DNA from: Pseudidiomarina gelatinasegens
GTDB taxonomy: Bacteria; Pseudomonadota; Gammaproteobacteria; Enterobacterales; Alteromonadaceae
Direction of reading: 5' to 3'
NCBI RefSeq assembly: GCF_004025325.1
Contig: NZ_RSFE01000005.1
Coordinates: 1-64,000 of the forward strand
Length of the DNA stretch: 64,000 nt
A program made the position numbers and the translations under genes. Below are positions 34,470 to 43,886 of the stretch, piece by piece. Numbering within the stretch: position 1 is the first letter of the stretch; each line of letters starts with the position of its first letter. The notes beneath the pieces were generated by a model that was not told the DNA's origin, searched no databases, and was given only the letters and a program-made list of their open reading frames with translations.

Positions 34470-34517
34470 CTCCGGAGGCAGAGGTCACAGGTTCGACTCC
34501 TGTCGGGTGCGCCATTT
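34470..34517 (+). repeat. tRNA-Arg(CCG) 3' fragment, attachment site 3
   Basis: 48 bp identical to 720-767, covering the anticodon loop onwards, the T arm and the CCA end of tRNA-Arg(CCG). The anticodon-stem 5' strand is absent, since TTTGC precedes in place of TGCCC. It marks the right boundary of the accessory region; the amidohydrolase gene of the chromosome ends 25 bp further on. Confidence 0.85.
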
Positions 34518-34541
34518 CTAGATATTGGTTCATTGGGTGGA

Positions 34542-35972
34542 TCACCGTCCAGTTACTCTGCTCCACGAAAATTCGTCTTTGCCCAAATTTGCTGAATTTT
34601 TTTTGGCAAGCTCGGCAAGCTCGGCCTCAATATACTCTGCATGGATCCAGCGACCGTTGACGAATACTCCCGCGATTTTTCTCGTGTTGTCTATAATCTC
34701 GAGCGGGTTTGCGTCGAGCAGAACGAGGTCTGCGAATTTACCTGTTTCTATCGTACCAAGTTTATCGTCCACTTCGAGCCATGTCGCAGCCAATCTAGTT
34801 GCTGAAGCTAGTGCTTCCTCTGTTGTCAAACCTGCATCGACTAATAAAGCCAATTCATCATGCAACGAAAATCCCCACACAATACCAGACGTTCCAGCAT
34901 CGGTTCCTGCAACCATAGGCACACCCTCTTCTTTAAATGCCTTGACCAATTGAATATGAAAGTCGACCAATGTATCGAAATATGCGACTCTCTCTGTACT
35001 TGTTCCCTCATAGTATTGATTCGCGGTGAGCCATTTGTCTTGCATTAGCGGGTGAACGTATTTCAGACTAGGCAGATCTCGAACCGCATCAAGTGAGCGT
35101 CCTTGAGCAGCGATGCGAACTAAATTCGATAAATTCGGCATAACCCATGAATTATTCTTTTTAGCCAGCTCAGCAAATTTCTGCGCGGCCTCTTCAGTAT
35201 AATAATTCGCTTGTTTAGAAAATTCTTCTGCATGCGCGACTAGGCTGAAGTGAGGTACAAAAGCCTCGCTGGTTTTTCCTTTAAATGAAGTGGGTATGTG
35301 CCCTACAACCTTCAATCCCTGTTTATCTGCCTCATCAACAATAGCTTTAAACGTTTCAATATTAAGACGAGAATACACCTTGATGAATTCATACCCATCG
35401 CCTTTGGCAATGCGAACAGCTTGTCGCCCTTCGCTTGGCGTTGTAGCTACTCGATTTGCATTATCGCCATCGATTAATGCAGCCAAGGCAATTCTCGGAC
35501 CAATGACATCGCCTTGAATTATTTCATTACGCTGACCAAAGTGCTCAACCCGACCGGTTAACTCAAATGCGGTTGTCACGCCATTGGCTACGTATAAAAG
35601 CATAATATCTTGATTATCGAAGAAGTATGACGCTCCCTTTGTCGGGTAGCTATCGCCGATATTGCCATCCACTAAATTGTGTACATGCATGTCAATTAAG
35701 CCTGGTATTAACCACTTACCTTGACCATCAATAATCTCTGCATCGGTAGGAATTCCCCCACCAATAGCGGATATTTTATTATCGACAATAAGAACCGTGG
35801 TATCTTCAATCACATCGCTATTCTCGGTCATTGGAATTACATTGACGTTTACTAAAGCAATCGTTTTGAACTCTGGGGGCAAGTTCATGCGAGAGTGATT
35901 TATTGAAGTACTGCAGCCTATAATAGAAGTAAATGTTATAAAAATTGCAACTATCCATCGTACATTTTCCAA
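34542..35972 (-). CDS. Lipoprotein amidohydrolase (imidazolonepropionase-like)
   Basis: 476 residues with a lipoprotein signal (SIIGC, Cys about 20), so anchored in the envelope. Metal-dependent amidohydrolase motifs are IDMHVHNL, the likely carboxylated lysine in FIKVYSR, the histidines in VVGHIPTS and VAHAEEF, and AGTDAGT. Such exported enzymes act as dipeptidases/prolidases or on cyclic amides. The C-terminal residues from about 455 run up to within 25 bp of the attachment site; the tail (FSWSRVTGR) may have been altered by the element insertion. A monocistronic gene facing the island. Confidence 0.8.
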   Translation of the reverse strand: MENVRWIVAIFITFTSIIGCSTSINHSRMNLPPEFKTIALVNVNVIPMTENSDVIEDTTVLIVDNKISAIGGGIPTDAEIIDGQGKWLIPGLIDMHVHNLVDGNIGDSYPTKGASYFFDNQDIMLLYVANGVTTAFELTGRVEHFGQRNEIIQGDVIGPRIALAALIDGDNANRVATTPSEGRQAVRIAKGDGYEFIKVYSRLNIETFKAIVDEADKQGLKVVGHIPTSFKGKTSEAFVPHFSLVAHAEEFSKQANYYTEEAAQKFAELAKKNNSWVMPNLSNLVRIAAQGRSLDAVRDLPSLKYVHPLMQDKWLTANQYYEGTSTERVAYFDTLVDFHIQLVKAFKEEGVPMVAGTDAGTSGIVWGFSLHDELALLVDAGLTTEEALASATRLAATWLEVDDKLGTIETGKFADLVLLDANPLEIIDNTRKIAGVFVNGRWIHAEYIEAELAELAKKNSANLGKDEFSWSRVTGR

Positions 35973-36208
35973 AATAACCTCCTGTAACCATAGTTAGGAT
36001 TACGATAATTTAAATCGACTATGTTTAAGCGTTAGTCGCAGTTGAACACTCTATGGTTTACCTGCATGAGAAATTTTTTTGGGTATCTTTGACGTTTTTT
36101 GTAATCCTCCACCGAAAGTTCAGCGGCAGTTTTAATAGAAAATCCAGCTCCTCTCCTGTGATGCCGAGCATCACCTAAATATTCTGTACATGCTTTAGAA
36201 ACCCGCCA

Positions 36209-36265
36209 TGTCGATAAAACAATAAATAATCGACAAATAAACTTGTCGTGTCGATAGAATCGACA
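36209..36265 (+). promoter_or_regulatory. TGTCGAT/ATCGACA boxes upstream of the Fic gene
   Basis: Four half-sites form two inverted pairs: TGTCGAT 36209-36215 with ATCGACA 36229-36235, and TGTCGAT 36249-36255 with ATCGACA 36259-36265 (a 17-bp palindrome). They lie 50-105 bp before the Fic start, where a repressor or activator would bind. A related palindrome occurs at the element right ends (627-642). The 343 bp between the amidohydrolase and Fic genes hold no gene I can support. A leftward frame at 36032-36200 has no convincing start. Confidence 0.5.
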
Positions 36266-36315
36266 TACACTGCAACTAAGATCACAGTGTGTCGAAATTT
36301 TCGAGGAATTTAAAT

Positions 36316-37398
36316 ATGACGTGGCGAGCTGACCAACCCTATAACGATTTGCCGGTGTTACCGCCAAAATTAGAGCTCATCGAAACGCGCGATGTATTGA
36401 AAGCATGCATCTCTGCTCGCGCTGCGCTTGCCGAATTGAAACAAGCTGGCGCGCTACTCCCTAATCAAAGTATGCTCATCAATTTGCTTCCTCTGTTAGA
36501 AGCTAAAGACAGTTCGAAGATTGAAAATATTGTAACCACAACAGATCAGCTATTTCGATATGCACAACAAGACAGCGGTGCTGATCAAGCAACCAAAGAG
36601 GCGCTTCGTTATCGCACAGCGCTTTATCAAGGCTTCATGCAGTTAGAGCGCAAACCACTATGTACGACGACCGCCATTGAAGTGTGTAGTACATTGAAGA
36701 ATACGGCGATGGAATTACGAAAGCTACCTGGCACCATTATTGGCAATCAAACCACAAATGAAGTGGTTTATACACCACCGGTTGGCGAACAGGTTATTCG
36801 CGATTTACTCAGTAACTGGGAGCAGTTTCTGCATAGCACCGATACTATCGATCCGCTAATAAAAATGGCGGTGAGCCACTATCAGTTTGAAGCAATTCAC
36901 CCTTTCTATGACGGCAATGGGCGTACTGGCAGAATTTTAAATGTCCTCTATTTGATTGAGCAGAAGCTTTTGACACTGCCGATATTGTACCTTAGCCGTT
37001 ACATTGTTGCGCACAAGCAAGATTACTACCGATTACTGATTCAAGTGACTCAGAAACAAAACTGGGAAGACTGGCTGATATTCATGTTGCGTGGTGTTGA
37101 GCAAACGTCACTTTGGACTTGTGAGAAGATCGCCGCTATTCGAGCGTTAACGGAGCAGACTACCAACACGATTCGCGAGCAATTACCGAAAATATACAGC
37201 TATGAGCTTGTTCAAGTGATTTTTGAGCAGCCTTATTGTCGAATTAGTAATTTGGTGGAACGCGATATCGCCAAGCGTCAAACCGCTTCTGTTTATCTAA
37301 AACAGCTCGTTGAAATTGGCATATTAGAAGAGACAACTTCAGGCAAGGAAAAGCTATTTGTGAATCCTCGCCTGATGGAACTGATGACATCGGCTTAA
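36316..37398 (+). CDS. Fic-family AMP-transferase with N-terminal inhibitory helix
   Basis: 360 residues. The inhibitory motif SSKIEN (S-xxx-E-N; about 65-70) precedes the Fic core HPFYDGNGRTGR (about 198-209), which is complete. The C-terminal part is a winged helix (ISNLVERDIAKRQTASVYLKQLVEIGIL). This is the class II arrangement of SoFic-like proteins, which AMPylate themselves or partner proteins when inhibition is lifted. ATG 36316 is chosen because GAGG lies 9 bases upstream; a GTG at 36289 is an alternative. The gene stands behind a set of palindromic boxes, consistent with autoregulation by its HTH. Target unknown. Confidence 0.85.
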   Translation: MTWRADQPYNDLPVLPPKLELIETRDVLKACISARAALAELKQAGALLPNQSMLINLLPLLEAKDSSKIENIVTTTDQLFRYAQQDSGADQATKEALRYRTALYQGFMQLERKPLCTTTAIEVCSTLKNTAMELRKLPGTIIGNQTTNEVVYTPPVGEQVIRDLLSNWEQFLHSTDTIDPLIKMAVSHYQFEAIHPFYDGNGRTGRILNVLYLIEQKLLTLPILYLSRYIVAHKQDYYRLLIQVTQKQNWEDWLIFMLRGVEQTSLWTCEKIAAIRALTEQTTNTIREQLPKIYSYELVQVIFEQPYCRISNLVERDIAKRQTASVYLKQLVEIGILEETTSGKEKLFVNPRLMELMTSA

Positions 37399-37584
37399 TC
37401 CTATTAGCCTGCTATCAAACCCTATTACGCAGTCTGATGATCCAATTTTAATGGAAATCTCATCGATGTCATGGTTCTATTTTGGGGGGAGACGTCAAAC
37501 TGTAACGACCCCGAAAAATAATACAGCTCACTCGTAGAATTTCTTTTAAACTAAAACAAAGGAATTTTTACCGGAGTCGGAGCT

Positions 37585-38322
37585 GTGCTTAAACCAAAAA
37601 TCGTGATTCCTCAGCAGTTCATACACGAGCAACCAATTCATCATGGCGAAGAATTTGGTGTGTTGTGTTGGAATACTCAGAAACTTACCGAAACATCAGA
37701 TTTTCAACGTGTTTTGGCTGGCATTTTAGCAAGCTACCCCTGTCTATTTTTGTTGCTTCAAGAGGCAAAGCTGACACCGAAAAATAACTGGCTACTACCG
37801 CAATGGTCTTATGCTATTGCTCCAAATATGCAAACACGTCGCTCTGTTTATGGTGTACTCACCGCAAGCCAGTATGCTTTTACAGAAGCTCAAACTCGAC
37901 TGAGCAGAAAGCGCGAAGGCATGTTCGCAACACACAAAAGTTACATGCTCTCGTATCACGCGTTAGCAGAAGGTGGCTCATTATTAGTTGTCAATGTTCA
38001 TGCGATGAACTTCGTTCGTGTGAACCAATTTTCTCAAGAAATAGAGTTCATCAAAGAAGAGATATTAGGGCACCAAGGACCGCTTATTGTGGCTGGTGAT
38101 TTTAACGTGTGGAGCCGTCAACGCCGGTTGCGATTGCTGCAATTTTGTCGCAGCGTGGGTCTACGACAAGCTATTATGGTCGACCCTCATCATATTAAAA
38201 CCTACCGGCAGCACCCTCTCGACTTCATCTTCTACCGCGACCTGTCACTGCAAGGAACCTCAGCGATCGATACAAATAAAGTTTCTGACCATAATCCTCT
38301 TTATGCACGATTTAAGTTATAG
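37585..38322 (+). CDS. Endonuclease/exonuclease/phosphatase-family protein
   Basis: 245 residues with the EEP fold motifs in order: CWNTQK (about 29-34), LLQEAK (metal-binding Glu), LVVNVHAMNF, VAGDFNVWS (Asp/Asn pair), DFIFYRD and VSDHNPLYARF (catalytic Asp-His). The enzyme would hydrolyse phosphodiester bonds in DNA, RNA or a lipid head group in a Mg-dependent way; the substrate cannot be read. GTG 37585 is the start, with GGAG 8 bases upstream. No signal peptide. It precedes yebG but is not clearly in the same operon. Confidence 0.8.
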   Translation: MLKPKIVIPQQFIHEQPIHHGEEFGVLCWNTQKLTETSDFQRVLAGILASYPCLFLLLQEAKLTPKNNWLLPQWSYAIAPNMQTRRSVYGVLTASQYAFTEAQTRLSRKREGMFATHKSYMLSYHALAEGGSLLVVNVHAMNFVRVNQFSQEIEFIKEEILGHQGPLIVAGDFNVWSRQRRLRLLQFCRSVGLRQAIMVDPHHIKTYRQHPLDFIFYRDLSLQGTSAIDTNKVSDHNPLYARFKL

Positions 38323-38411
38323 CGACGCATTCAGCTTGGCTTACAGGTGCTCAGCTAGTACGACCAACTTGTGTCCTTTACAAATAAAAGGTTGCAACAG
38401 CTCACCTGTAA

Positions 38412-38427
38412 CTGTATAAATATACAG
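38412..38427. promoter_or_regulatory. LexA (SOS) box upstream of yebG
   Basis: CTGTATAAATATACAG matches the gammaproteobacterial LexA consensus CTG-N10-CAG with perfect palindromic symmetry, 30 bases before the yebG ATG. Confidence 0.85.
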
Positions 38428-38456
38428 TGTTTTTTAACTATCCATAAGGATGAACT

Positions 38457-38732
38457 ATGGCGGTAGTAACTCAATACGTTGTTGTGCGAGACGGAGAGGA
38501 AAAGATGACATTTACCACGAAAGCTGAGGCCGATGCCCACGACAAGATGTTGGACATGGTCGATGGGCTGCTTCCCCTGCTCGAGCGTAGCGAAACAATC
38601 ACCGATGAAAAAATGCTTGAAGACCTTGCCGTTTTTCTAGCGCGCGAACGCGAACATGTATTAATTGCCTTAGGCGCAAAAAAACCGGCGAAGAAAAAAA
38701 ACTCGAAACCTGCGGACGTGCCGGCTAAATGA
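38457..38732 (+). CDS. yebG: DNA-damage-inducible protein YebG
   Basis: 91 residues: MAVVTQYVVVRDGEEKMTF start, EADAHDKMLDMVDGL, and a lysine-rich tail (KKPAKKKNSKP). The length and N-terminus match YebG. It is SOS-induced in enterobacteria, with no known biochemical role. AAGGA lies 6 bases before ATG 38457, and the LexA box at 38412-38427 supports SOS control here. Confidence 0.9.
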   Translation: MAVVTQYVVVRDGEEKMTFTTKAEADAHDKMLDMVDGLLPLLERSETITDEKMLEDLAVFLAREREHVLIALGAKKPAKKKNSKPADVPAK

Positions 38733-38806
38733 TATTAAGCTGTTATTAAAACGCAGGGCTTCCTCTCAGTGTGGTGGCAACTTGAAATCAAGGCGGTTAC
38801 CGACTT

Positions 38807-40630
38807 ATGACTCTAGATCAGTGGCTTATTCTCGCAATTCTTGTGGCAACCGTGGTGATGTTCTTGATAGGTCGCTGGCGACACGACATGGTTGCGTTGG
38901 CGGCACTTTTAGCCTGCGTTATTGCGGGGCTTGTTGATGGTTCTGCTGCATTCAGCGGCTTTGGTCACCCAGCTGTCATAACCGTGGCCTGTGTACTCAT
39001 ATTGAGTCAAGGCCTACAAAACTCAGGCGCGGTTGACGCTTTAACACGAGTCGCTTTGCCCGCTAATGCAGGTACGACCCTAAGCATCAGTGCGTTGATT
39101 GGCTTAGGTGCCCTGCTCTCGGGCTTTATGAATAATGTTGGCGCTATGGCGTTGTTAATGCCAGTTGCCGTACATGTGTCGAAACGGCTTGAGCTCACCC
39201 CGGGCCAAGTATTGATGCCCCTCGCTTTCGGTACCATTTTAGGTGGTATGACAACGCTGGTGGGAACACCACCTAATATCATTGTGTCAGGCTTTCGCGC
39301 CGAGGCGGGCTTAGGCAGTTTTGGCATGTTTGACTTCACGCCTATTGGCGTTGCCGTGGCCGCGGCGGGCGTGCTTTTTACCGCAGTCATTGGCTGGCGA
39401 TTGGTACCTGCACGCAAGCAAGCGGGAGTCGAAGGCTTTGAGTCAGGTGCGTACATCACCGAGGTTCGAGTTGACGAAGGGAGCAAGTCTGACGGCTTAT
39501 CGTTGCATGAGATTGAGGCTGAATTGAAAGATGTCGATGCACAGATAATTGGGATTGTGCAGCGCGAAGTGAAAATCATTGCCGCAAACCCAGGGCGTCG
39601 CGTTCATGCTGGCGACATATTAATGCTGGAAGCAGAAGCCGATGCGCTCAAGGATGTATTATCCATACTGGGGCTTAAGCTGGAAGAGTCAGTCGAAGAC
39701 CAAGAAGAAGAAACTGACTCGAACGATGAAACAAAAACCGACGAAGACGACGACAGCGAAGAGAGCAAACAAAGCGAAATTGTTCTTTTAGAGTTAGTCG
39801 TTCAACCTAGCTCTCGACTCGTAGGCCACTCTGCGAAAGACATCCTACTGCGCACGCGATATGGCATTAATTTGCTCGCATTTTCACGCGAGGGTAAGCG
39901 TTCAATGAAGCGGCTGCGTGCCATCAACTTTCAATCTGGTGATTTGCTGCTGATGCAAGGCCCACCTGAGGCTATTGCGGAGTTCGCCGCAGACAACGGC
40001 TGCGTACCGTTGGCACAACGCGAGCTTCGCATTCCAAGCAAAGCCAAGATTTGGCAAGCTAGTTCAATCATGTTGGGCGCTATCGCTGTCGCCGCGCTTG
40101 GGTGGCTTCCAGCCGCGGTGTCGTTTGCTCTTGGTGTACTCGCCTCGATGGCATTGGGAACGGTGTCGCTACGCAAAGTGTACGAAGCGGTCGATTGGCC
40201 GGTCATTGTTCTCTTGGGCGCATTGATACCTGTTGCCGGGGCCATGGAATCAACGGGAACCGCTGCGCTCATCGCCACATTCTTGGTCGATAGCGTTGCG
40301 CAAGGAAACGCTATCATTGGTTTGCTTGCTATTTTGTTGGTGACGATGTTCTTGTCCGATTTAATGAACAATGCCGCCACCGCAGCGGTGATGTGCCCCA
40401 TAGCAATCAGTATTTCATCCGTACTCAACGTAAACCCGGATTCATTTCTGATGGCCGTTGCCATCGGCGCTTCGTGTGCGTTTTTAACGCCAATTGGGCA
40501 TCAGAACAATACGCTGATATTAGGGCCTGGTGGATTCCGATTCGGCGACTACTGGAAGTTGGGCCTACCCATCCAAGTGCTCGTGGTTGCCGTTTCGATG
40601 CCTCTGCTTCTTATCGTGTGGCCGCTTTAA
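38807..40630 (+). CDS. SLC13-family anion symporter with RCK_C domains
   Basis: 607 residues: two membrane halves (about 1-205 and 420-607) separated by two TrkA-C/RCK_C regulatory domains and a very acidic linker (EEETDSNDETKTDEDDDSE). Signature loops are FMNNVGAMALLMP and GTPPNIIVSG in the first half and DLMNNAATAAVMCP and GHQNNTLILGPGG in the second. Likely a sodium-coupled sulfate or dicarboxylate transporter in the inner membrane. A monocistronic gene with a convergent terminator downstream. Confidence 0.85.
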   Translation: MTLDQWLILAILVATVVMFLIGRWRHDMVALAALLACVIAGLVDGSAAFSGFGHPAVITVACVLILSQGLQNSGAVDALTRVALPANAGTTLSISALIGLGALLSGFMNNVGAMALLMPVAVHVSKRLELTPGQVLMPLAFGTILGGMTTLVGTPPNIIVSGFRAEAGLGSFGMFDFTPIGVAVAAAGVLFTAVIGWRLVPARKQAGVEGFESGAYITEVRVDEGSKSDGLSLHEIEAELKDVDAQIIGIVQREVKIIAANPGRRVHAGDILMLEAEADALKDVLSILGLKLEESVEDQEEETDSNDETKTDEDDDSEESKQSEIVLLELVVQPSSRLVGHSAKDILLRTRYGINLLAFSREGKRSMKRLRAINFQSGDLLLMQGPPEAIAEFAADNGCVPLAQRELRIPSKAKIWQASSIMLGAIAVAALGWLPAAVSFALGVLASMALGTVSLRKVYEAVDWPVIVLLGALIPVAGAMESTGTAALIATFLVDSVAQGNAIIGLLAILLVTMFLSDLMNNAATAAVMCPIAISISSVLNVNPDSFLMAVAIGASCAFLTPIGHQNNTLILGPGGFRFGDYWKLGLPIQVLVVAVSMPLLLIVWPL

Positions 40631-40663
40631 TTAAACGTAGTTTCAACCGACCAAACCGCAATC

Positions 40664-40690
40664 AGCCCCGCGCCACTGGCATACGGGGCT
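40664..40690. terminator. Convergent hairpin between the SLC13 and MipA genes
   Basis: AGCCCCG (40664-40670) pairs with CGGGGCT (40684-40690) between two converging genes. No long T tract is present. Moderate support. Confidence 0.5.
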
Positions 40691-40699
40691 CATCGCTGT

Positions 40700-41527
40700 C
40701 TAGAATATGTAAATGAACCCAACGCCGACTTCGGCTTCATAATTATTGCGAGCTATTGGGCTGTCCGAAATATCGTTACTGTATCGCTCATAGAGCGCCT
40801 CGACGAAAACCTGCCAATTATCATTGATATAATTACGGTAATTGTAATGCACACCAATTGAACGGAAACCTCCGTCTAGGTTGGTTTCATCCAGACCCGA
40901 TGCAGTTGCTTGTGCTGCGTCGATGCCAAAGTCAGTATTGGCAAGATCGCTGTCGTGAAAAACCGCAACGACAGAAAGCTCAGAACCAGACCCGTCGATC
41001 TGCTCGCCGAAGCGACGACCCACGCCAAAAATACCAAGATTTCCGTTTTCACCGGCTACAACGCGGCCATCCAACCAATAACGCCAGTCAGCATCGAAAG
41101 CGCGACGCGCTTGCAATGCGAATTCTACACCTTCCTCTGTGTCACCGAGTCCATCCAACCGGCCGTCGTCGGAATCGCCTTCTTCACGCCCTTCTTCGAA
41201 CCCCACAATGGCCTCTAATAGCCACGTGTCAGAACGAAGGCCACGCCACCCCAGCGCTTCACCGGCAAAGAAGAAAATGTCATCCCCTCTGCGCCATTGC
41301 ACTGCACCAGCAGGCTGGATTTCGAAGCCGAACTCATCCGAACCTTCATAGGCAGACTCGTATTCAACACCCAAGCCCAACCCAAAGGCCCAGCCGTCTT
41401 GGCCTCTCGTGAAATCGTCAAGCGACGGCAAAGGCACCAAAGCTGCTTTTTCTTCCTGTGCTAATGCTGTCTGAAAGCAAAGGGCACTTGTGCACAATGC
41501 CAACAATAGACCTGTAACCTTTTTCAT
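40700..41527 (-). CDS. MipA/OmpV-family outer-membrane protein
   Basis: 275 residues with a signal peptide (about 1-23, QTALA). The body has alternating amphipathic strands (WAFGLGLGVEYESAYEGSD, GWRGLRSDTWLLEAIVGFEEG) and a C-terminal strand VGVGFIYIF ending in phenylalanine. The pattern fits the MipA/OmpV family, scaffolding or small porin-like barrels. Its promoter lies in 41528-41749, shared with the divergent SRPBCC gene. Confidence 0.8.
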   Translation of the reverse strand: MKKVTGLLLALCTSALCFQTALAQEEKAALVPLPSLDDFTRGQDGWAFGLGLGVEYESAYEGSDEFGFEIQPAGAVQWRRGDDIFFFAGEALGWRGLRSDTWLLEAIVGFEEGREEGDSDDGRLDGLGDTEEGVEFALQARRAFDADWRYWLDGRVVAGENGNLGIFGVGRRFGEQIDGSGSELSVVAVFHDSDLANTDFGIDAAQATASGLDETNLDGGFRSIGVHYNYRNYINDNWQVFVEALYERYSNDISDSPIARNNYEAEVGVGFIYIF

Positions 41528-41749
41528 GTGAACTCCTCCAACATGTGTTGGTATATAAAGACTTCTTAAACCATAAGCATATTACTTAAGGATTATAGGA
41601 GTAGATCACATACAGTCATTTTATATTTGAAGGCTTGTGGTGAAGCAGCACAACTGCGAGCACGATTCGACGCATTTTTTATCAGGATGTCGATTTCTTC
41701 TTTTGTCATTCGATAACTAGAATGAATATCAAAACAAAGGAGAATTTTC

Positions 41750-42214
41750 ATGAGTAAACCGACAGGTACTGTGCAACTGCACCGAATTATTAAAGCTCCG
41801 GTTGAACGTGTTTATCGTGCCTTCACAGACAAAAGTGCACTTGAATATTGGTCGCCACCTTATGGCTTTACCGGCACCATCCATCACATCGATGTGCGTG
41901 AGGGAGGCGGTTACAACATGTCCTTCAACAATTTCACCACAGGCTCAAGTCATTCGTTTACGGTTAAATACGTTGAGATTGTTCCGAACGAACGTATCCG
42001 TCATACCGATAGCTTTGATAGCGGACCAATGGCCGATGTAATGGATGTTCTCGCAACCTTCAAGCCGGTCGCATGCGGCACTGAACTGAAGATTGTGCAA
42101 GCAGGGATCCCTGCCGAAATTCCCGTCGAGTTTTGTTACGCTGGTTGGCAAGAGTCATTAGCGCAACTTGCACATTTGGTTGAGCCTGACGTGCCTGACT
42201 TCCCTGAAGAGTGA
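41750..42214 (+). CDS. SRPBCC (AHSA1-like) domain protein
   Basis: 154 residues of the START/Bet v1 fold: IIKAPVERVYRAFTDKSALEYW near the start, VREGGGYNMSFNNF, and the C-terminal helix WQESLAQLAHLVEPDVPDF. Such proteins bind small hydrophobic ligands. AAGGAG precedes ATG 41750. It overlaps or abuts the YCII gene (42223) and the ECF sigma gene, and forms an operon of small domains with a sigma factor, as often seen for ECF42-type loci. Confidence 0.8.
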   Translation: MSKPTGTVQLHRIIKAPVERVYRAFTDKSALEYWSPPYGFTGTIHHIDVREGGGYNMSFNNFTTGSSHSFTVKYVEIVPNERIRHTDSFDSGPMADVMDVLATFKPVACGTELKIVQAGIPAEIPVEFCYAGWQESLAQLAHLVEPDVPDFPEE

Positions 42215-42222
42215 GAAATGCC

Positions 42223-42567
42223 ATGAAATATTTATGTTTAGTGTATGCCGATGAAAATCAACTACACAGTTTGCCAGAGAGTCCGGAGGACTCCGAGTGT
42301 TTCGCTTACACACAGCGCACGGAGGCCGCAGCAACATTTTTAGCTGGCGAGGCATTGCAGTCTGTGGATACAGCTACCACGGTACGCCCTCGCGGTGACA
42401 AGGTAACCATTACCGACGGCCCTTTTGCAGAAACCAAAGAGCAGCTTGTCGGTTTTTATATGATTGAAGCGAATGATCTTGACGCCGCCATTGACTACGC
42501 CAAAGGCATTCCGGCGGCCCGGGTTGGTAGCATAGAGGTGCGTCCGGTACGCCAACTGGACGTATAG
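42223..42567 (+). CDS. DGPF/YCII-domain protein, partner of the ECF sigma factor
   Basis: 114 residues with MKYLCLVYADE at the start and the hallmark TDGPFAETKEQLVGFYMIEA. DGPF proteins are encoded next to ECF42-type sigma factors and are thought to be linked to their signal. It follows the SRPBCC gene by 8 bases, and the sigma factor gene starts 5 bases later, so all three are translated together. Confidence 0.85.
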   Translation: MKYLCLVYADENQLHSLPESPEDSECFAYTQRTEAAATFLAGEALQSVDTATTVRPRGDKVTITDGPFAETKEQLVGFYMIEANDLDAAIDYAKGIPAARVGSIEVRPVRQLDV

Positions 42568-42572
42568 AATCG

Positions 42573-43811
42573 GTGCCCGGGCTAAGCACAGAACAACAGA
42601 TTGCGCTGATCTATCAGCACGAATCCCGGCGTATTTTAGCCACCCTCATTCGCTTGCTAGGCGACTTTGAGCTGGCCGAAGAAGCCTTACAAGATGCTTT
42701 TTCTGCGGCGTTGACACAATGGCGAAGCGATGGCATTCCTGATCAGCCCAGAGCATGGCTGATCTCCACTGGCCGTTTTAAAGCGATTGATAAGCTTCGC
42801 CGTGATCAGCGCTTTCGCGAATTACAACCAAGCCTAAACTTACTCGCACAAGACGAAGTTCCGCTCACCGCGCGTGCCATTGAAGATGATCAGTTAAGGC
42901 TGATTTTTACCTGTTGTCACCCTACTCTTGCTGAACCCGCACGCGTAGCACTTACGTTACGCGAGGTGTGCGGAATGACCACTGAACAAATTGCACAAGC
43001 CTTTCTGCTGTCCACCCAAACCGTGGCACAGCGTATTGTCCGGGCAAAGAAGAAGATACGACAGGCACGAATTTCGTTTGAAATCCCCGAAACAACACAG
43101 ATGGCTGAACGCTTAGATGCCGTGTTACAAGTGATTTATCTCGTTTTCAATGAGGGCTATCTTTGCTCAAGTGGCGACACCCTCATTAACAGTAAATTGA
43201 TGGCCGAAGCGCTGCGCCTAGCTCGCCAACTGGTGCGCGACATACAGCACACCGAAGCACAAGGGCTGCTCGCTTTAATGTTATTTCAACATGCACGTCA
43301 TTGCGCGCGCCTTGCTGACGACGGGCGTTTATTAACCTTAGAAGAGCAAAATCGAGAACTTTGGAACTCGGCCCAAATTCAAGAAGCGGATACCTTGCTT
43401 CGGGACATCCTTCCGCGCGCTGACATTGGCCGCTTCACCTTGCAAGCTGCTATCGCTGGTTTACATGCTGACGCCAAAAGTTTTGCACATACCGATTGGC
43501 GAGAAATCTTGGCTTTTTATGACTTGTTGCTACAACGGCACCCTTCGCCTATTGTCGCGCTGAACCGCGCAGTGGTAGTCAGTAAAACTTCAGGTCCGCA
43601 AGCAGCGTTGCAACTTGTTGATGAACTTCATCGCAGCGGCGTGTTATCCGACTATCGGCTGCTTCATGTCTTTCATGCCGACCTTCTTCGGCAACTTGGT
43701 GATAACCATGCCGCTGAACAAAGCTATCACCGTGCATTGGCGCTTACCCTGCAAGATGCCGAACGTGCCTTCCTTTATGAACAACTAAATCGCCTAGACA
43801 CGTCGATTTAA
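42573..43811 (+). CDS. ECF42-type RNA polymerase sigma factor with C-terminal helical extension
   Basis: 412 residues. Sigma region 2 (ATLIRLLGDFELAEEALQDAF, RAWLISTGRFKAIDKLRR) and region 4 (ALTLREVCGMTTEQIAQAFLLSTQTVAQRIVRAKKKI) occupy the first 180 residues; the rest is a TPR-like helical domain that carries the group-specific DUF6596 part (VLQVIYLVFNEGYL). ECF42 factors lack a membrane anti-sigma partner and work with DGPF proteins, here directly upstream. GTG 42573 is taken as start. Confidence 0.9.
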   Translation: MPGLSTEQQIALIYQHESRRILATLIRLLGDFELAEEALQDAFSAALTQWRSDGIPDQPRAWLISTGRFKAIDKLRRDQRFRELQPSLNLLAQDEVPLTARAIEDDQLRLIFTCCHPTLAEPARVALTLREVCGMTTEQIAQAFLLSTQTVAQRIVRAKKKIRQARISFEIPETTQMAERLDAVLQVIYLVFNEGYLCSSGDTLINSKLMAEALRLARQLVRDIQHTEAQGLLALMLFQHARHCARLADDGRLLTLEEQNRELWNSAQIQEADTLLRDILPRADIGRFTLQAAIAGLHADAKSFAHTDWREILAFYDLLLQRHPSPIVALNRAVVVSKTSGPQAALQLVDELHRSGVLSDYRLLHVFHADLLRQLGDNHAAEQSYHRALALTLQDAERAFLYEQLNRLDTSI

Positions 43812-43886
43812 ACATTCCTTGTTCGACTAACAAGTACGTTATGAAAATTCATAGCGCACTACAATTCAACTAGAGGAATAATAATC

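Noticed and set aside
34384-34566. Leftward ORF with HPTGVEPVTSASGAN
   Set aside because: Again an antisense reading of the tRNA-Arg fragment, another recurrent false gene.
36032-36367. 111-aa leftward ORF upstream of the Fic gene
   Set aside because: No ribosome site, it starts inside the Fic gene and has no recognisable domain; the segment is better read as a regulatory region.
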